Position numbers and translations under genes: made by a program. Under the pieces are notes generated by a model. It saw only the letters and a list, made by a program, of their open reading frames with translations. It was not told the DNA's origin and made no database searches. Of a stretch of 21,427 bases of DNA, positions 1 to 7,804 are shown one piece after another; the stretch's first letter is position 1; every line of letters begins with the position of its first letter. Source of the stretch: UBA6136 sp044378425 (lineage in GTDB: Bacteria > Pseudomonadota > Gammaproteobacteria > Methylococcales > Methylococcaceae); contig JBILXN010000016.1 of NCBI GenBank assembly GCA_044378425.1, positions 1 to 21,427 of the forward strand, written 5' to 3'.

Positions 1-226
1 GTTTTTTAAGCAGTCAGACCTCTTGACGCCTCTTATCTCCTTGAGCCTAGTATTTTCAGTGGCCCAATAGGTGAAGTTCATATCATTACATCGCATCTCT
101 GCAGGTCTGCAAGTTGTTGTTTCCGCTTACTCTATCGAACTTCTTACAGTGTATTGCTAAGGGTATCCGTTATGATGTCTCTATGACATAATCCTCTACA
201 CCCTTAATATTCACGGGATTGTCCTT
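1..226. other. Non-coding region upstream of recA
   Basis: I see no convincing gene here. The stretch should carry the recA promoter. Hexamers resembling sigma-70 elements exist (TTGACG at 23-28, TTGCTA at 154-159, TATGAT at 171-176), but no pair has 16-18 bp spacing, so I do not assign a promoter. No canonical gammaproteobacterial LexA box (CTGT-N8-ACAG) is visible; an isolated ACAG occurs at 146-149. The recA start has only a weak purine-rich Shine-Dalgarno around 214-218. Confidence 0.5.
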
Positions 227-1276
227 ATGGATGAAAACAAGCAAAAGGCACTCAATGCTGCCTTGATACAAATAGAGAAGCAATTCGGAAAAGGCTCTGT
301 TATGCGTATGGGAGATACGCCTGCGCACAGAGATATCGAAGTTATTCCGACGGGATCTCTAGCCCTAGATATTGCCCTCGGGATTGGCGGCTTGCCGCGA
401 GGACGTATTGTGGAAATATATGGTCCTGAGTCTTCGGGCAAAACTACACTGACATTGGAGGTGGTGGCGCAGACCCAAAAAATGGGTGGGGTTGCTGCGT
501 TTATCGACGCAGAACATGCTCTGGATCCGACGTATGCCGAAAAGATAGGTGTAAATCTGGATGACCTTCTTGTCTCCCAGCCTGATACAGGTGAGCAGGC
601 CCTTGAAATAACTGATATGTTGGTGAGGTCTGGCAGCGTTGACATAGTGATAGTTGACTCGGTTGCCGCTCTTACTCCCAAGGCTGAAATTGAGGGAGAA
701 ATGGGGGATTCGCATGTCGGGCTGCAGGCTCGATTAATGTCCCAGGCTTTGAGAAAGCTCACCGCAAACATTAAGCGTTCCAATACACTGGTTATCTTCA
801 TAAATCAAATTCGCATGAAGATAGGGGTAATGTTTGGTAGTCCAGAAACAACAACTGGGGGTAACGCTCTTAAATTTTATGCTTCTGTTCGCTTAGATAT
901 TCGCCGTACAGGGGCTATTAAGAGTGGTGATGAGGTTGTTGGTAACGAAACTCGTGTAAAGGTAGTAAAGAATAAGGTTGCACCGCCCTTTCGTAATGCT
1001 GAGTTCGAAATCCTGTATGGGGAGGGCATTTCTCACGAAGGCGAATTGGTCGACCTCGGCGTGACTGGCGAAATCATTCAGAAAGCTGGTTCTTGGTATA
1101 GTTATGGCGGGGATCGCATAGGCCAAGGTAAGGATAACGTTAAAGTGTATCTTAAAGAACATCCAGAAGTTGCGAGAAGTATTGCAACAAAAGTCCGCGA
1201 ACAAGCTTTTGGTCAGGCTGCCAAAGATTCCGGCAAACAGTTAGTGGATCCTTCATCAGGAGAGGATGTCTTCTGA
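227..1276 (+). CDS. recA: RecA recombinase
   Basis: RecA polymerises on single-stranded DNA in the cytoplasm, carries out ATP-dependent homologous pairing and strand exchange, and stimulates LexA self-cleavage. The 349-residue length is normal for the family. The N-terminal helix leads into the ATPase core, whose Walker A motif GPESSGKTT lies at residues 66-74 (Lys72). Family blocks follow, including the FIDAEHALDP segment, the Walker B IVIVDSVAAL segment, the GVMFGSPETTTGGNALKFYASVR region (in part: GGNALKFYAS) and an acidic C-terminus. The ATG start matches the family N-terminus. recX follows directly, as in many proteobacteria, so the RecA modulator is probably co-transcribed. The region upstream lacks a recognisable canonical LexA box, which is unusual for recA. 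Confidence 0.99.
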   Translation: MDENKQKALNAALIQIEKQFGKGSVMRMGDTPAHRDIEVIPTGSLALDIALGIGGLPRGRIVEIYGPESSGKTTLTLEVVAQTQKMGGVAAFIDAEHALDPTYAEKIGVNLDDLLVSQPDTGEQALEITDMLVRSGSVDIVIVDSVAALTPKAEIEGEMGDSHVGLQARLMSQALRKLTANIKRSNTLVIFINQIRMKIGVMFGSPETTTGGNALKFYASVRLDIRRTGAIKSGDEVVGNETRVKVVKNKVAPPFRNAEFEILYGEGISHEGELVDLGVTGEIIQKAGSWYSYGGDRIGQGKDNVKVYLKEHPEVARSIATKVREQAFGQAAKDSGKQLVDPSSGEDVF

Positions 1277-1323
1277 TTGACTCAGGAATATTAAAGTTAA
1301 AGTTAAGGGCGGCCTGTTTTGCT

Positions 1324-1737
1324 TTGCTCGCTAAGCGAGAATTCTCTCGCGCGGAGTTGATTAGAAAATTGTCATCTAAAGGGTACCCCTTATCGTTACT
1401 TCATGAAGTGCTCGATGACTTGATGTCCGAGGGTTTTCAGAGTGACATTCGATGTGCTGAGAGTCTTACTAGAAGCCGGGTGGGTAAGGGATTAGGTCCA
1501 CGTCGAATAACATATGATCTCAAGCAGAGGGGGGTGTCGGATGATATTGAAATGGGTGCCAATCTAGATTGGGATCTGATCATAATGAAAGCATATACCA
1601 AGAAATTTAAGGATGATTTGGCCCCTACGTCGCTGCAGGATAGATCAAGGCGAGAAAGGTTTCTCGTTGGAAGAGGATTTACCGGGGATCAGATTGGTAG
1701 GCTTTTTCGACGTATTAAGGATGGTATCAAAGAATAA
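1324..1737 (+). CDS. recX: Regulatory protein RecX (start uncertain)
   Basis: RecX binds RecA filaments and limits their extension and activity. The protein has the RecX three-helix repeat pattern: AKREFSRAELIRKL near the start, then a segment resembling the family GxGPRRIxxxLxxxGV motif (GKGLGPRRITYDLKQRGV), then the C-terminal repeat ending GFTGDQIGRLFR. Position immediately after recA supports the call. The TTG start given here is the first standard start codon, but it cuts the first conserved helix. The frame stays open upstream and encodes a plausible helix (LRAACFALL) between 1303 and 1329, with no ATG, GTG or TTG before it. A non-standard start such as CTG 1273 or ATT 1276, behind GGAGAGG at 1259-1265, would restore it. 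The frame is -1 relative to recA. Confidence 0.85.
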   Translation: MLAKREFSRAELIRKLSSKGYPLSLLHEVLDDLMSEGFQSDIRCAESLTRSRVGKGLGPRRITYDLKQRGVSDDIEMGANLDWDLIIMKAYTKKFKDDLAPTSLQDRSRRERFLVGRGFTGDQIGRLFRRIKDGIKE

Positions 1738-1772
1738 ATCTTTCACATAATCCACATGGAAAGAACTAAGAC

Positions 1773-4382
1773 ATGACGAGTTCGGAACTGCGTAGTCTAT
1801 TTCTCGAATTTTTCGAAGGACGTGGCCATAAGGTCGTTGCATCAAGTTCGCTGGTGCCCAGCAATGACCCTACCCTCTTGTTTACCAATGCAGGTATGGT
1901 GCAATTCAAGGATATATTTCTTGGGAGGGAGGATCGTCATTATCTTCGTGCAACTTCTTCGCAACGTTGTGTCCGCGCTGGTGGAAAGCACAATGACCTT
2001 GAAAATGTCGGTTATACCGCGCGACACCATACCTTCTTCGAGATGCTCGGTAATTTTAGTTTTGGAGATTATTTCAAAAGAGAGGCTATAAGTTTAGCGT
2101 GGACGTTTTTAACCGCGGAGTTGGGTATTTCACCAGAGCGATTGTGGATCACTATTTTCGATCAGGACAAGGAAGCTGAGTCGATATGGTTGAACGACGT
2201 GGGAGTAAATCCTGATAGATTTTCAAGGATTGGTACCAAGGATAATTTCTGGAGTATGGGGGATACTGGTCCCTGTGGTCCATGTACCGAAATATTCTAC
2301 GACCACGGTGCGCATATCCCTGGCGGTCCTCCCGGCAGTATTGACGAAGATGGTGACCGTTATATTGAGATATGGAATCTCGTCTTCATGCAGTATGAAA
2401 GATCGGCTGATGGTAATTTATCGCCTCTCCCGAAGCCGTCGGTTGATACGGGGATGGGTCTAGAGCGTATTGCGGCCGTTCTGCAGGGTGTGCACAGCAA
2501 TTATGAAACAGATCTCTTTCGCCCGCTAGTCACGGCCGCAGCAAAGATCGCATCATTAAATGATACTGATCATAGTTCTCTCAGGGTTCTTGCTGACCAT
2601 ATTAGGTCCTGTTCATTTCTGATTTCTGATGGTGTGCTGCCCTCCAATGAAGGTCGTGGGTATGTCCTGCGACGGATCATCCGCCGGGCTATACGCCACG
2701 GCTATAAGCTTGGCATCCGCGACATATTTTTCTATAAGATGGTTGAGCCGCTCTGTGCGGTAATGGGGGAGGCTTACCCTGAGCTTGCCAGTGCCCAATC
2801 GATTGTGGAGCAGGTTCTGCGGAAGGAGGAGCAGCGATTTGCGGAAACACTTGAGCAGGGCATGAAGATTTTGGAGTCTCAATTGATGACCGTCGATCAT
2901 GGGATTCTTTTGGGCGAGACGGTTTTTCAGCTCTACGATACCTACGGTTTCCCTGTTGATCTAACAGCTGATATTGCTCGTGAGCATGGCATTGTCCCTG
3001 ATCTTGAGGGTTTTGACAGGGCTATGCAAGCGCAGCGCGAAAGAGGGCGGGCAGCTAGTCATTTTACAGTTGATTATTCACATGATTTAGACGCAAATAT
3101 CCATTGTCAGTTCTCTGGTTATGAGGTCTTGGATGATGAGTCGAATGTTGTTGGTTTATATAAGGACGGACAATCAGTTGATCGGTTAGTAATGGGTGAC
3201 AAGGGAGCGGTAGTTCTCTTGAAAACACCATTTTATGCCGAGTCCGGTGGCCAGATAGGCGACTGCGGTATCTTGCGTGTGGGTGATGCCGTATTTGAGG
3301 TTTTAGATACCCAAAAGCAGGGGACTGACACTATTCTCCATTACGGCAAAGTAAAGAACGAGACCATTTATATCGGCGCTTCAGTGAGGGCTGAAGTTAA
3401 TGCTATAACCAGAAAAGCTACAGCCGTTAACCATTCAGCTACCCATCTGCTGCATGCGGCCCTGCGAATGGTGTTGGGCGATCATGTTCTTCAGAAGGGA
3501 TCCTTGGTGAATGCTCAGCGATTACGGTTTGACTTTTCACACTATGAACCGCTTACCTTGGCTGAACTCGACTCTGTAGAGTGCATCGTAAATGAGCAGA
3601 TCTGGGCTAACCACAGAGTTCTGGCAGATCAAATGAGCAGGGAAGAGGCTATGAACGCTGGTGCGATGGCGCTCTTCGGAGAAAAATACGGAGATGAGGT
3701 AAGGGTATTGCGGATTGGCAGTTTCTCGACGGAATTATGTGGTGGTATCCACGCGGAGCGTGCGGGTGATATTGGTTTATTCAAGATTGTCAGTGAAACT
3801 GGTGTTGCTTCAGGTATCCGTCGGATTGAGGCTGTTACCGGCAAAGGAGCTTTAGACTGGGTGAAATCCAGTGATCGACTGCTACTGGCGATAGCCGAGC
3901 GGATCAAGGCCGGGAGAGATCAGATCGAGGAGAAGATTCAGCAGATTGTTGATCGGAATCGTGTGCTTGAGAAGGAGTTGGAGCGCTTGAAGGGCAGGCT
4001 TGCCAGTTTGTCGGGTGATGAGTTGGTTTTACGTGCTACCGATGTTGCCGGGATAAAAATATTGGCTGTTAAAGTCGATGAGTCTGACCCTAAGTTGCTC
4101 AGGGAGTTGGTTGATCAGTTGCGTAACAAGTTAGGTCGTTCCGTGGTAGTCCTAGGCATGGTGAGTGGAGGCAAGGTAAGTCTGATTGCTGGCGTTTCAA
4201 AAGACATAATGGACAAAATAAGAGCCGGTGATGTGGTCAATTTTGTCGCAATGCAGGTAGGTGGTAAGGGTGGAGGTAAGCCAGATCTTGCGCAGGCGGG
4301 AGGCAATAATCCTGCCCAGCTTGAGGTAGCGCTTAATGGAGTGATCGACTGGGTGACACGGCAGATAACTACGGCGAACTAA
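1773..4382 (+). CDS. alaS: Alanyl-tRNA synthetase
   Basis: This class II synthetase charges tRNA-Ala and hydrolyses mischarged Ser/Gly-tRNA-Ala. The 869-residue length is normal. Visible parts are the N-terminal catalytic domain (FTNAGMVQFKDIFLG motif 1 region near residues 37-51), the central tRNA-recognition domain, the editing domain with zinc-type ligands His554 and His558 (NHSATHLLH) plus Cys656 and His660 (CGGIH), and the C-terminal DHHA1/C-Ala domain with the glycine-rich GGKGGGKPDLAQAGG stretch. The ATG is preceded by a GGAAAG Shine-Dalgarno. It sits 35 nt after recX and 4 nt before the aspartokinase gene, so recA-recX-alaS-ask are probably one transcriptional unit. This neighbourhood is common in gammaproteobacteria. 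Confidence 0.98.
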   Translation: MTSSELRSLFLEFFEGRGHKVVASSSLVPSNDPTLLFTNAGMVQFKDIFLGREDRHYLRATSSQRCVRAGGKHNDLENVGYTARHHTFFEMLGNFSFGDYFKREAISLAWTFLTAELGISPERLWITIFDQDKEAESIWLNDVGVNPDRFSRIGTKDNFWSMGDTGPCGPCTEIFYDHGAHIPGGPPGSIDEDGDRYIEIWNLVFMQYERSADGNLSPLPKPSVDTGMGLERIAAVLQGVHSNYETDLFRPLVTAAAKIASLNDTDHSSLRVLADHIRSCSFLISDGVLPSNEGRGYVLRRIIRRAIRHGYKLGIRDIFFYKMVEPLCAVMGEAYPELASAQSIVEQVLRKEEQRFAETLEQGMKILESQLMTVDHGILLGETVFQLYDTYGFPVDLTADIAREHGIVPDLEGFDRAMQAQRERGRAASHFTVDYSHDLDANIHCQFSGYEVLDDESNVVGLYKDGQSVDRLVMGDKGAVVLLKTPFYAESGGQIGDCGILRVGDAVFEVLDTQKQGTDTILHYGKVKNETIYIGASVRAEVNAITRKATAVNHSATHLLHAALRMVLGDHVLQKGSLVNAQRLRFDFSHYEPLTLAELDSVECIVNEQIWANHRVLADQMSREEAMNAGAMALFGEKYGDEVRVLRIGSFSTELCGGIHAERAGDIGLFKIVSETGVASGIRRIEAVTGKGALDWVKSSDRLLLAIAERIKAGRDQIEEKIQQIVDRNRVLEKELERLKGRLASLSGDELVLRATDVAGIKILAVKVDESDPKLLRELVDQLRNKLGRSVVVLGMVSGGKVSLIAGVSKDIMDKIRAGDVVNFVAMQVGGKGGGKPDLAQAGGNNPAQLEVALNGVIDWVTRQITTAN

Positions 4383-4386
4383 GCCC

Positions 4387-5616
4387 ATGGCAGTATACGT
4401 ACACAAATATGGCGGTACCTCAGTGGGTAGCGTTGATCGCATCAAGCAGGTTGCCAGTAATGTTCAGGCAGCGCGTATGCGGGGGGAGGATGTGGTCGTA
4501 GTGGTCTCGGCTATGAGTGGTGAGACAAATCGGCTCATTTCTCTGGCTAAAGAGGCGCAGGAAATACCTGATCTTCGCGAGATGGATGTACTGCTCTCGA
4601 CCGGTGAGCAGGTGACAATTGCACTCCTCACCATGGCTCTTCTGCAGATGGGTTGTAAGGCGTGCTCATACACCGGTTCACAAGTGCCTATTGTCACCGA
4701 TGGCGCGCATACTAAATCGCGCATAATAGACATAGATACCGGCCGGATCCAAAATGATCTGGTTGAAGGTTCTGTGGTTGTGGTCGCCGGTTTCCAAGGC
4801 GTAACTGAAAAGGGTGACATCACTACGCTAGGTCGTGGTGGCTCGGATACCACCGCGGTTGCTCTCGCTGCGGCCCTAAAGGCTGAGGAATGCCTTATCT
4901 ACACCGATGTGGATGGCGTCTATACGACTGATCCGCGGGTTGAGCCCAAGGCTAGAAGGCTTGACCGGGTTACATTCGAAGAAATGCTGGAAATGGCCAG
5001 CCTCGGATCTAAAGTGCTACAGATACGTTCTGTTGAATTTGCTGGAAAATATAATGTGCCATTAAGGGTGCTCTCAAGTTTCAAGGAGGGTACCGGTACG
5101 CTAATCAGTTATGAGGAAGATGGCGTGGAAAAGCCCCTGATCTCAGGTATTGCCTTCAATCGCGATGAGGCCAAGTTGACCATACTCGGGGTACCCGATC
5201 GACCTGGTGTTGCCTCTCGTATTCTCGGTCCCATAGCTAATGCGAACATTGAAGTCGACATGATTGTTCAGAATGTTTCGCAGGACGGAACAACTGATTT
5301 CACTTTTACTGTCAACCGCAGTGACTATCGCAAGGCGCTGGAAATCTTACGGGCTACATGTGCAGAGTTGGGCGCACGCGAGTACAGTGGCGATGACGCG
5401 ATTATCAAGGTGTCTATAGTCGGTGTCGGTATGCGTTCACACGCAGGCATAGCGGCTAAGATGTTCGACACGCTCGCGCGTGAAGCGATTAATATCCAAA
5501 TGATCTCCACCTCGGAAATCAAGATATCCGTGGTTCTGGAAGAAAAATATCTTGAACTAGCGGTCAGGTCCCTGCATGAAGCTTTCAACCTGGATAGCCA
5601 TCAAGCTTGGTCGTGA
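4387..5616 (+). CDS. lysC: Aspartate kinase (aspartokinase, ACT-domain type)
   Basis: Aspartokinase phosphorylates L-aspartate, the first step towards lysine, threonine, methionine and diaminopimelate. The 409-residue protein is monofunctional, with no fused homoserine dehydrogenase. The amino-acid kinase domain starts with KYGGTSVG (residues 7-14) and includes LGRGGSDTTAVALAAAL and the YTDVDGVYTTDPR segment. Two C-terminal ACT regulatory domains follow (LTILGVPDRPGVASRI and VSIVGVGMRSHAGIAAKM), so feedback inhibition by lysine and/or threonine is expected. The size and architecture match the Pseudomonas/Corynebacterium type rather than the 449-residue E. coli LysC. It starts 4 nt after the alaS stop, implying translational coupling. 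I see no clear internal start for a separate beta subunit. Confidence 0.96.
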   Translation: MAVYVHKYGGTSVGSVDRIKQVASNVQAARMRGEDVVVVVSAMSGETNRLISLAKEAQEIPDLREMDVLLSTGEQVTIALLTMALLQMGCKACSYTGSQVPIVTDGAHTKSRIIDIDTGRIQNDLVEGSVVVVAGFQGVTEKGDITTLGRGGSDTTAVALAAALKAEECLIYTDVDGVYTTDPRVEPKARRLDRVTFEEMLEMASLGSKVLQIRSVEFAGKYNVPLRVLSSFKEGTGTLISYEEDGVEKPLISGIAFNRDEAKLTILGVPDRPGVASRILGPIANANIEVDMIVQNVSQDGTTDFTFTVNRSDYRKALEILRATCAELGAREYSGDDAIIKVSIVGVGMRSHAGIAAKMFDTLAREAINIQMISTSEIKISVVLEEKYLELAVRSLHEAFNLDSHQAWS

Positions 5617-5622
5617 TAAAAA

Positions 5623-5654
5623 TTGGTTTAAGAATGCTCGAATGATGCTACAAT
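5623..5654 (+). promoter_or_regulatory. Candidate csrA promoter with extended -10
   Basis: A TACAAT -10 hexamer at 5649-5654 is preceded by TG at 5646-5647, making an extended -10 element. A -35-like TTGGTT at 5623-5628 is 20 bp away, too far to be ideal, and TTTAAG at 5627-5632 would give 16 bp. The site lies just after the aspartokinase stop and about 100 bp before csrA, so csrA may be transcribed separately from the recA-ask unit. This comes from hexamer inspection only. Confidence 0.5.
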
Positions 5655-5698
5655 TCCCGGGCTGTTCGGCACCTGTTAGTAGCTCGGTCGAAGCCCAT

Positions 5699-5745
5699 GG
5701 ATACGGCGGAGTCGCTAATTGCTAGGTTTGCGGATCTAAAAGGGA
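5699..5745 (+). promoter_or_regulatory. GGA-rich csrA leader, possible CsrA autoregulatory sites
   Basis: Four GGA triplets lie in the last 55 nt before the csrA start, at 5699-5701, 5708-5710, 5732-5734 and 5743-5745. The last one is inside the Shine-Dalgarno (AAAAGGGA). CsrA/RsmA dimers bind A-N-GGA motifs, preferably in loops, and E. coli csrA is known to repress its own translation through such sites. The clustering suggests the same control here. Only the triplets are visible directly; binding is inferred. Confidence 0.45.
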
Positions 5746-5752
5746 ATGATTT

Positions 5753-5941
5753 ATGCTGATACTGACACGCAGGGTTGGGGAGACCCTAATGATAGGGGAC
5801 GAAGTTACCGTTACAGTGCTTGGGGTTAAAGGTAACCAAGTTCGTATCGGAGTCAATGCCCCAAAGGATGTCTCGGTCCACCGTGAAGAAATTTACGATA
5901 GAATCAAGCGTGAGCATGATGCTGATTTAGCAGAAGATTGA
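5753..5941 (+). CDS. csrA: Carbon storage regulator CsrA
   Basis: CsrA is a small homodimeric RNA-binding protein that blocks or stabilises mRNAs at GGA motifs, coordinating carbon metabolism, motility and biofilm. The 62-residue sequence has the family start MLILTRRVGETLMIGD, the beta-strand core VTVTVLGVKGNQVRIGV and the RNA-contacting VSVHREEIY segment with its conserved arginine. The C-terminal tail is short and acidic. The Shine-Dalgarno AAAAGGGA precedes the ATG at good spacing. Its position between alaS/aspartokinase and a tRNA-Ser gene is the classic gammaproteobacterial arrangement. Confidence 0.98.
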   Translation: MLILTRRVGETLMIGDEVTVTVLGVKGNQVRIGVNAPKDVSVHREEIYDRIKREHDADLAED

Positions 5942-5954
5942 TTTGGTTAGGGGT

Positions 5955-5982
5955 TTGCTTGAGTTTTATCCCTAGTTATTAA
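5955..5982 (+). promoter_or_regulatory. Candidate promoter for tRNA-Ser
   Basis: TTGCTT at 5955-5960 and TATTAA at 5977-5982 are separated by 16 bp. Initiation about 7 bp downstream would begin a few bases before the mature tRNA 5' end, leaving only a very short leader for RNase P. It is therefore plausible but not certain. Co-transcription from the csrA promoter is the alternative. Confidence 0.4.
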
Positions 5983-5992
5983 AGGTTCATAA

Positions 5993-6085
5993 GGAGAGAT
6001 GGCCGAGAGGCTGAAGGCGCTCCCCTGCTAAGGGAGTATAGGGCTAATAACTCTATCGAGGGTTCGAATCCCTCTCTCTCCGCCA
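5993..6085 (+). tRNA. serV: tRNA-Ser (anticodon GCU), reads AGC/AGU codons
   Basis: The 93-nt gene folds as a class II tRNA. The acceptor strand GGAGAGA pairs with TCTCTCC, followed by discriminator G and an encoded CCA. The anticodon stem CTCCC/GGGAG (6020-6024, 6032-6036) closes a 7-nt loop with GCT at 6027-6029. A long variable arm follows, and the T arm carries GGTTCGAATCC. The long variable arm and the anticodon identify serine. A tRNA-Ser(GCU) downstream of csrA is conserved in many gammaproteobacteria. Confidence 0.97.
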
Positions 6086-6094
6086 TATACTGCG

Positions 6095-6114
6095 CGCATG
6101 AGATGCGTTTTTTT
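6095..6114 (+). terminator. Intrinsic terminator after tRNA-Ser
   Basis: The inverted repeat CGCAT/ATGCG (6095-6099 and 6103-6107) with a 3-nt GAG loop is followed by seven T residues (6108-6114). It starts 10 nt after the tRNA CCA. The stem is short at 5 bp but the T tract is strong. Confidence 0.7.
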
Positions 6115-6171
6115 AGAGGGTTGTTGGAATATATTGCCTTCGTTGTGTAGTCAAGTTGGTGCGGGTTGTCT

Positions 6172-6200
6172 TTGATAGACCATGTCTCGGCTGATATTAT
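6172..6200 (+). promoter_or_regulatory. Sigma-70-type promoter of the rpsP-rimM-trmD-rplS operon
   Basis: TTGATA (6172-6177) and TATTAT (6195-6200) are separated by exactly 17 bp; each hexamer is close to consensus. Initiation near 6207 would give a leader of about 47 nt before rpsP. That leader contains a 5-bp hairpin GCGGA-ATG-TCCGC at 6214-6226. Confidence 0.75.
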
Positions 6201-6253
6201 TTAAAATGAAACTGCGGAATGTCCGCTATTGACTAATTGTTTGAGGAATTTTG

Positions 6254-6511
6254 ATGGTCACCATTCGCTTGTCCCGCGGTGGCGCAAAGAAGCGCCCGTT
6301 TTACCATGTTGTCGTTACTGATAGCCGTTCAAAGCGAGATGGTCGTTATATTGAGCGTTTGGGTTTTTTCAATCCAGTAGCTTCCGGTGGTGCTGAGCGG
6401 TTGTCCCTCAATGATGAGCGTATTCAATACTGGCTTGGACATGGCGCACAGACCACCGACCGTGTGCACAGTCTGATCAAGGAATTTGGCAAGAAGGCTG
6501 TTGAGGTCTAG
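6254..6511 (+). CDS. rpsP: 30S ribosomal protein S16
   Basis: S16 is a small-subunit protein needed for 30S assembly. The sequence begins MVTIRLSRGGAKKRPFYHVV and continues with DSRSKRDGRYIERLGFFNP, diagnostic of the family, and the 85-residue length is typical. An in-frame TTG at 6251 precedes the ATG, but the ATG at 6254 matches the family N-terminus and sits 6 nt after GAGGA (6243-6247). It is the first gene of the conserved rpsP-rimM-trmD-rplS operon, behind a strong promoter. Confidence 0.98.
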   Translation: MVTIRLSRGGAKKRPFYHVVVTDSRSKRDGRYIERLGFFNPVASGGAERLSLNDERIQYWLGHGAQTTDRVHSLIKEFGKKAVEV

Positions 6512-6539
6512 GTCATCGTTCTGAACTGGTCCTGATGTG

Positions 6540-7031
6540 ATGCCCAAGCAGGTAGTTGTAGGAGTTGTTGTCGGGGCATATGGTGTGCGTGGTTGGATCA
6601 AGGTCAAATCTCATACTTCCCCAGCATCCAATATTCTTAACTATACCCCTTGGTTGACCGGGGTCGGTGTAGTTTTGGACTTGGTTGAAGGTAAGCCGCA
6701 TGCGGGTATGGTGGTGGCTAGGTTAGCCAATGTTCAAGATAGAGACCAAGCGGCAGGACTTGCTGGAACTGTCATATCTGTACCCCGAGAGTCATTGCCT
6801 CCAATTGAGAGAGGTCAGTATTATTGGTCTGACCTCGTCGGGCTTGATGTAGTGACTGTAAACGGTATCGCTTTGGGAAGAGTGGTCGGCCTGATGGAAA
6901 CAGGCGCCAATGACGTTCTTGAAGTCGAGGGCGATCGTTCGAGATTAATACCTTTTGTGTTGGGAGAATACATAAAAGACGTCCATTTGGACCGCTCTCT
7001 TATTACTGTGGATTGGGATCCTGAGTTTTAG
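6540..7031 (+). CDS. rimM: Ribosome maturation factor RimM
   Basis: RimM binds S19 and helps late maturation of the 30S head domain. The protein is 163 residues from ATG 6540. It has the N-terminal beta-barrel signature VVVGAYGVRGWIKVKSHT and a PRC-barrel C-terminal half with QYYWSDLVGLDVVTVNG and LIPFVLGEYIKDVHLD. A GTG at 6537 is directly adjacent and could also start translation; neither has a clear Shine-Dalgarno, so coupling to rpsP 28 nt upstream is likely. Its place in the S16-L19 operon is invariant in gammaproteobacteria. Confidence 0.96.
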   Translation: MPKQVVVGVVVGAYGVRGWIKVKSHTSPASNILNYTPWLTGVGVVLDLVEGKPHAGMVVARLANVQDRDQAAGLAGTVISVPRESLPPIERGQYYWSDLVGLDVVTVNGIALGRVVGLMETGANDVLEVEGDRSRLIPFVLGEYIKDVHLDRSLITVDWDPEF

Positions 7032-7040
7032 CGCAAGCTG

Positions 7041-7799
7041 ATGCGCTTTGATATAGTGACACTATTTCCTGAGATGGTAAGGCAGGCCGCTTTTCAGGGG
7101 GTGGCTGGCCGCGCACTGTCCAAGGGCCTGGTTGATCTCAAGGTGTGGAATCCGCGTGATTATACTGAAGACAGGCATCGCACCGTAGATGACCGCCCTT
7201 ATGGGGGCGGGCCCGGCATGGTTATGAAGGTAGAACCGCTGAAGCGAACTTTAGCGGTTGTGGTGAAAGACTCCGATCTGGTTGCCAAGACCATATATCT
7301 AAGCCCGCAAGGACGTCTGTTAAATCAGCAAGCTATTAATGACTTTGCCAAGGTTCCCAGGCTTATTCTGCTTGCTGGGAGATATGAGGGCATTGATGAG
7401 CGCTTCATTAATGCAGAAGTAGATGAAGAGTGGTCCATAGGCGATTATGTTTTGAGTGGGGGTGAATTGCCCGCACTTGTGCTATTCGATGCAGTAACCC
7501 GGCTCATCCCGGGTGTGTTGGGGCATGAGGACTCTGCGTTGCAAGACTCTCATATGTCAGGTTTGCTGGATCATCCTCACTACACGCGGCCGGAGAGTAT
7601 TGAAGGCCAGTTAGTACCAAATGTGTTGCAGTCTGGCAATCATGAGGCAATCCGGCGTTGGCGACTCCGCGAGTCGCTGGGAAGGACTTGGGTTAGGCGT
7701 CCTGATTTGCTGGAAAAAATGCATCTAGATGGCGAACAAAAGGCGCTATTGGATGAGTACCAAAAAGAATTTTTATTTGAAAAGAATCGAGATAGGTAA
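7041..7799 (+). CDS. trmD: tRNA (guanine-N1)-methyltransferase TrmD
   Basis: TrmD uses S-adenosylmethionine to methylate G37 next to the anticodon and so prevents +1 frameshifting. The 252-residue length is typical. The SPOUT trefoil-knot motifs are visible: PYGGGPGMVMK, ILLAGRYEGIDERFI and DYVLSGGELPALVLFDAVTR. The start MRFDIVTLFPEM matches the family exactly. It lies 9 nt after rimM and 5 nt before the rplS ATG. Confidence 0.98.
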   Translation: MRFDIVTLFPEMVRQAAFQGVAGRALSKGLVDLKVWNPRDYTEDRHRTVDDRPYGGGPGMVMKVEPLKRTLAVVVKDSDLVAKTIYLSPQGRLLNQQAINDFAKVPRLILLAGRYEGIDERFINAEVDEEWSIGDYVLSGGELPALVLFDAVTRLIPGVLGHEDSALQDSHMSGLLDHPHYTRPESIEGQLVPNVLQSGNHEAIRRWRLRESLGRTWVRRPDLLEKMHLDGEQKALLDEYQKEFLFEKNRDR

Positions 7800-7804
7800 A
7801 CGTG

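Noticed and set aside
5941..5975. Terminator directly after csrA (TAGGG...CCCTA)
   Set aside because: The stem is only 5 bp, the loop is long and no T tract follows it.
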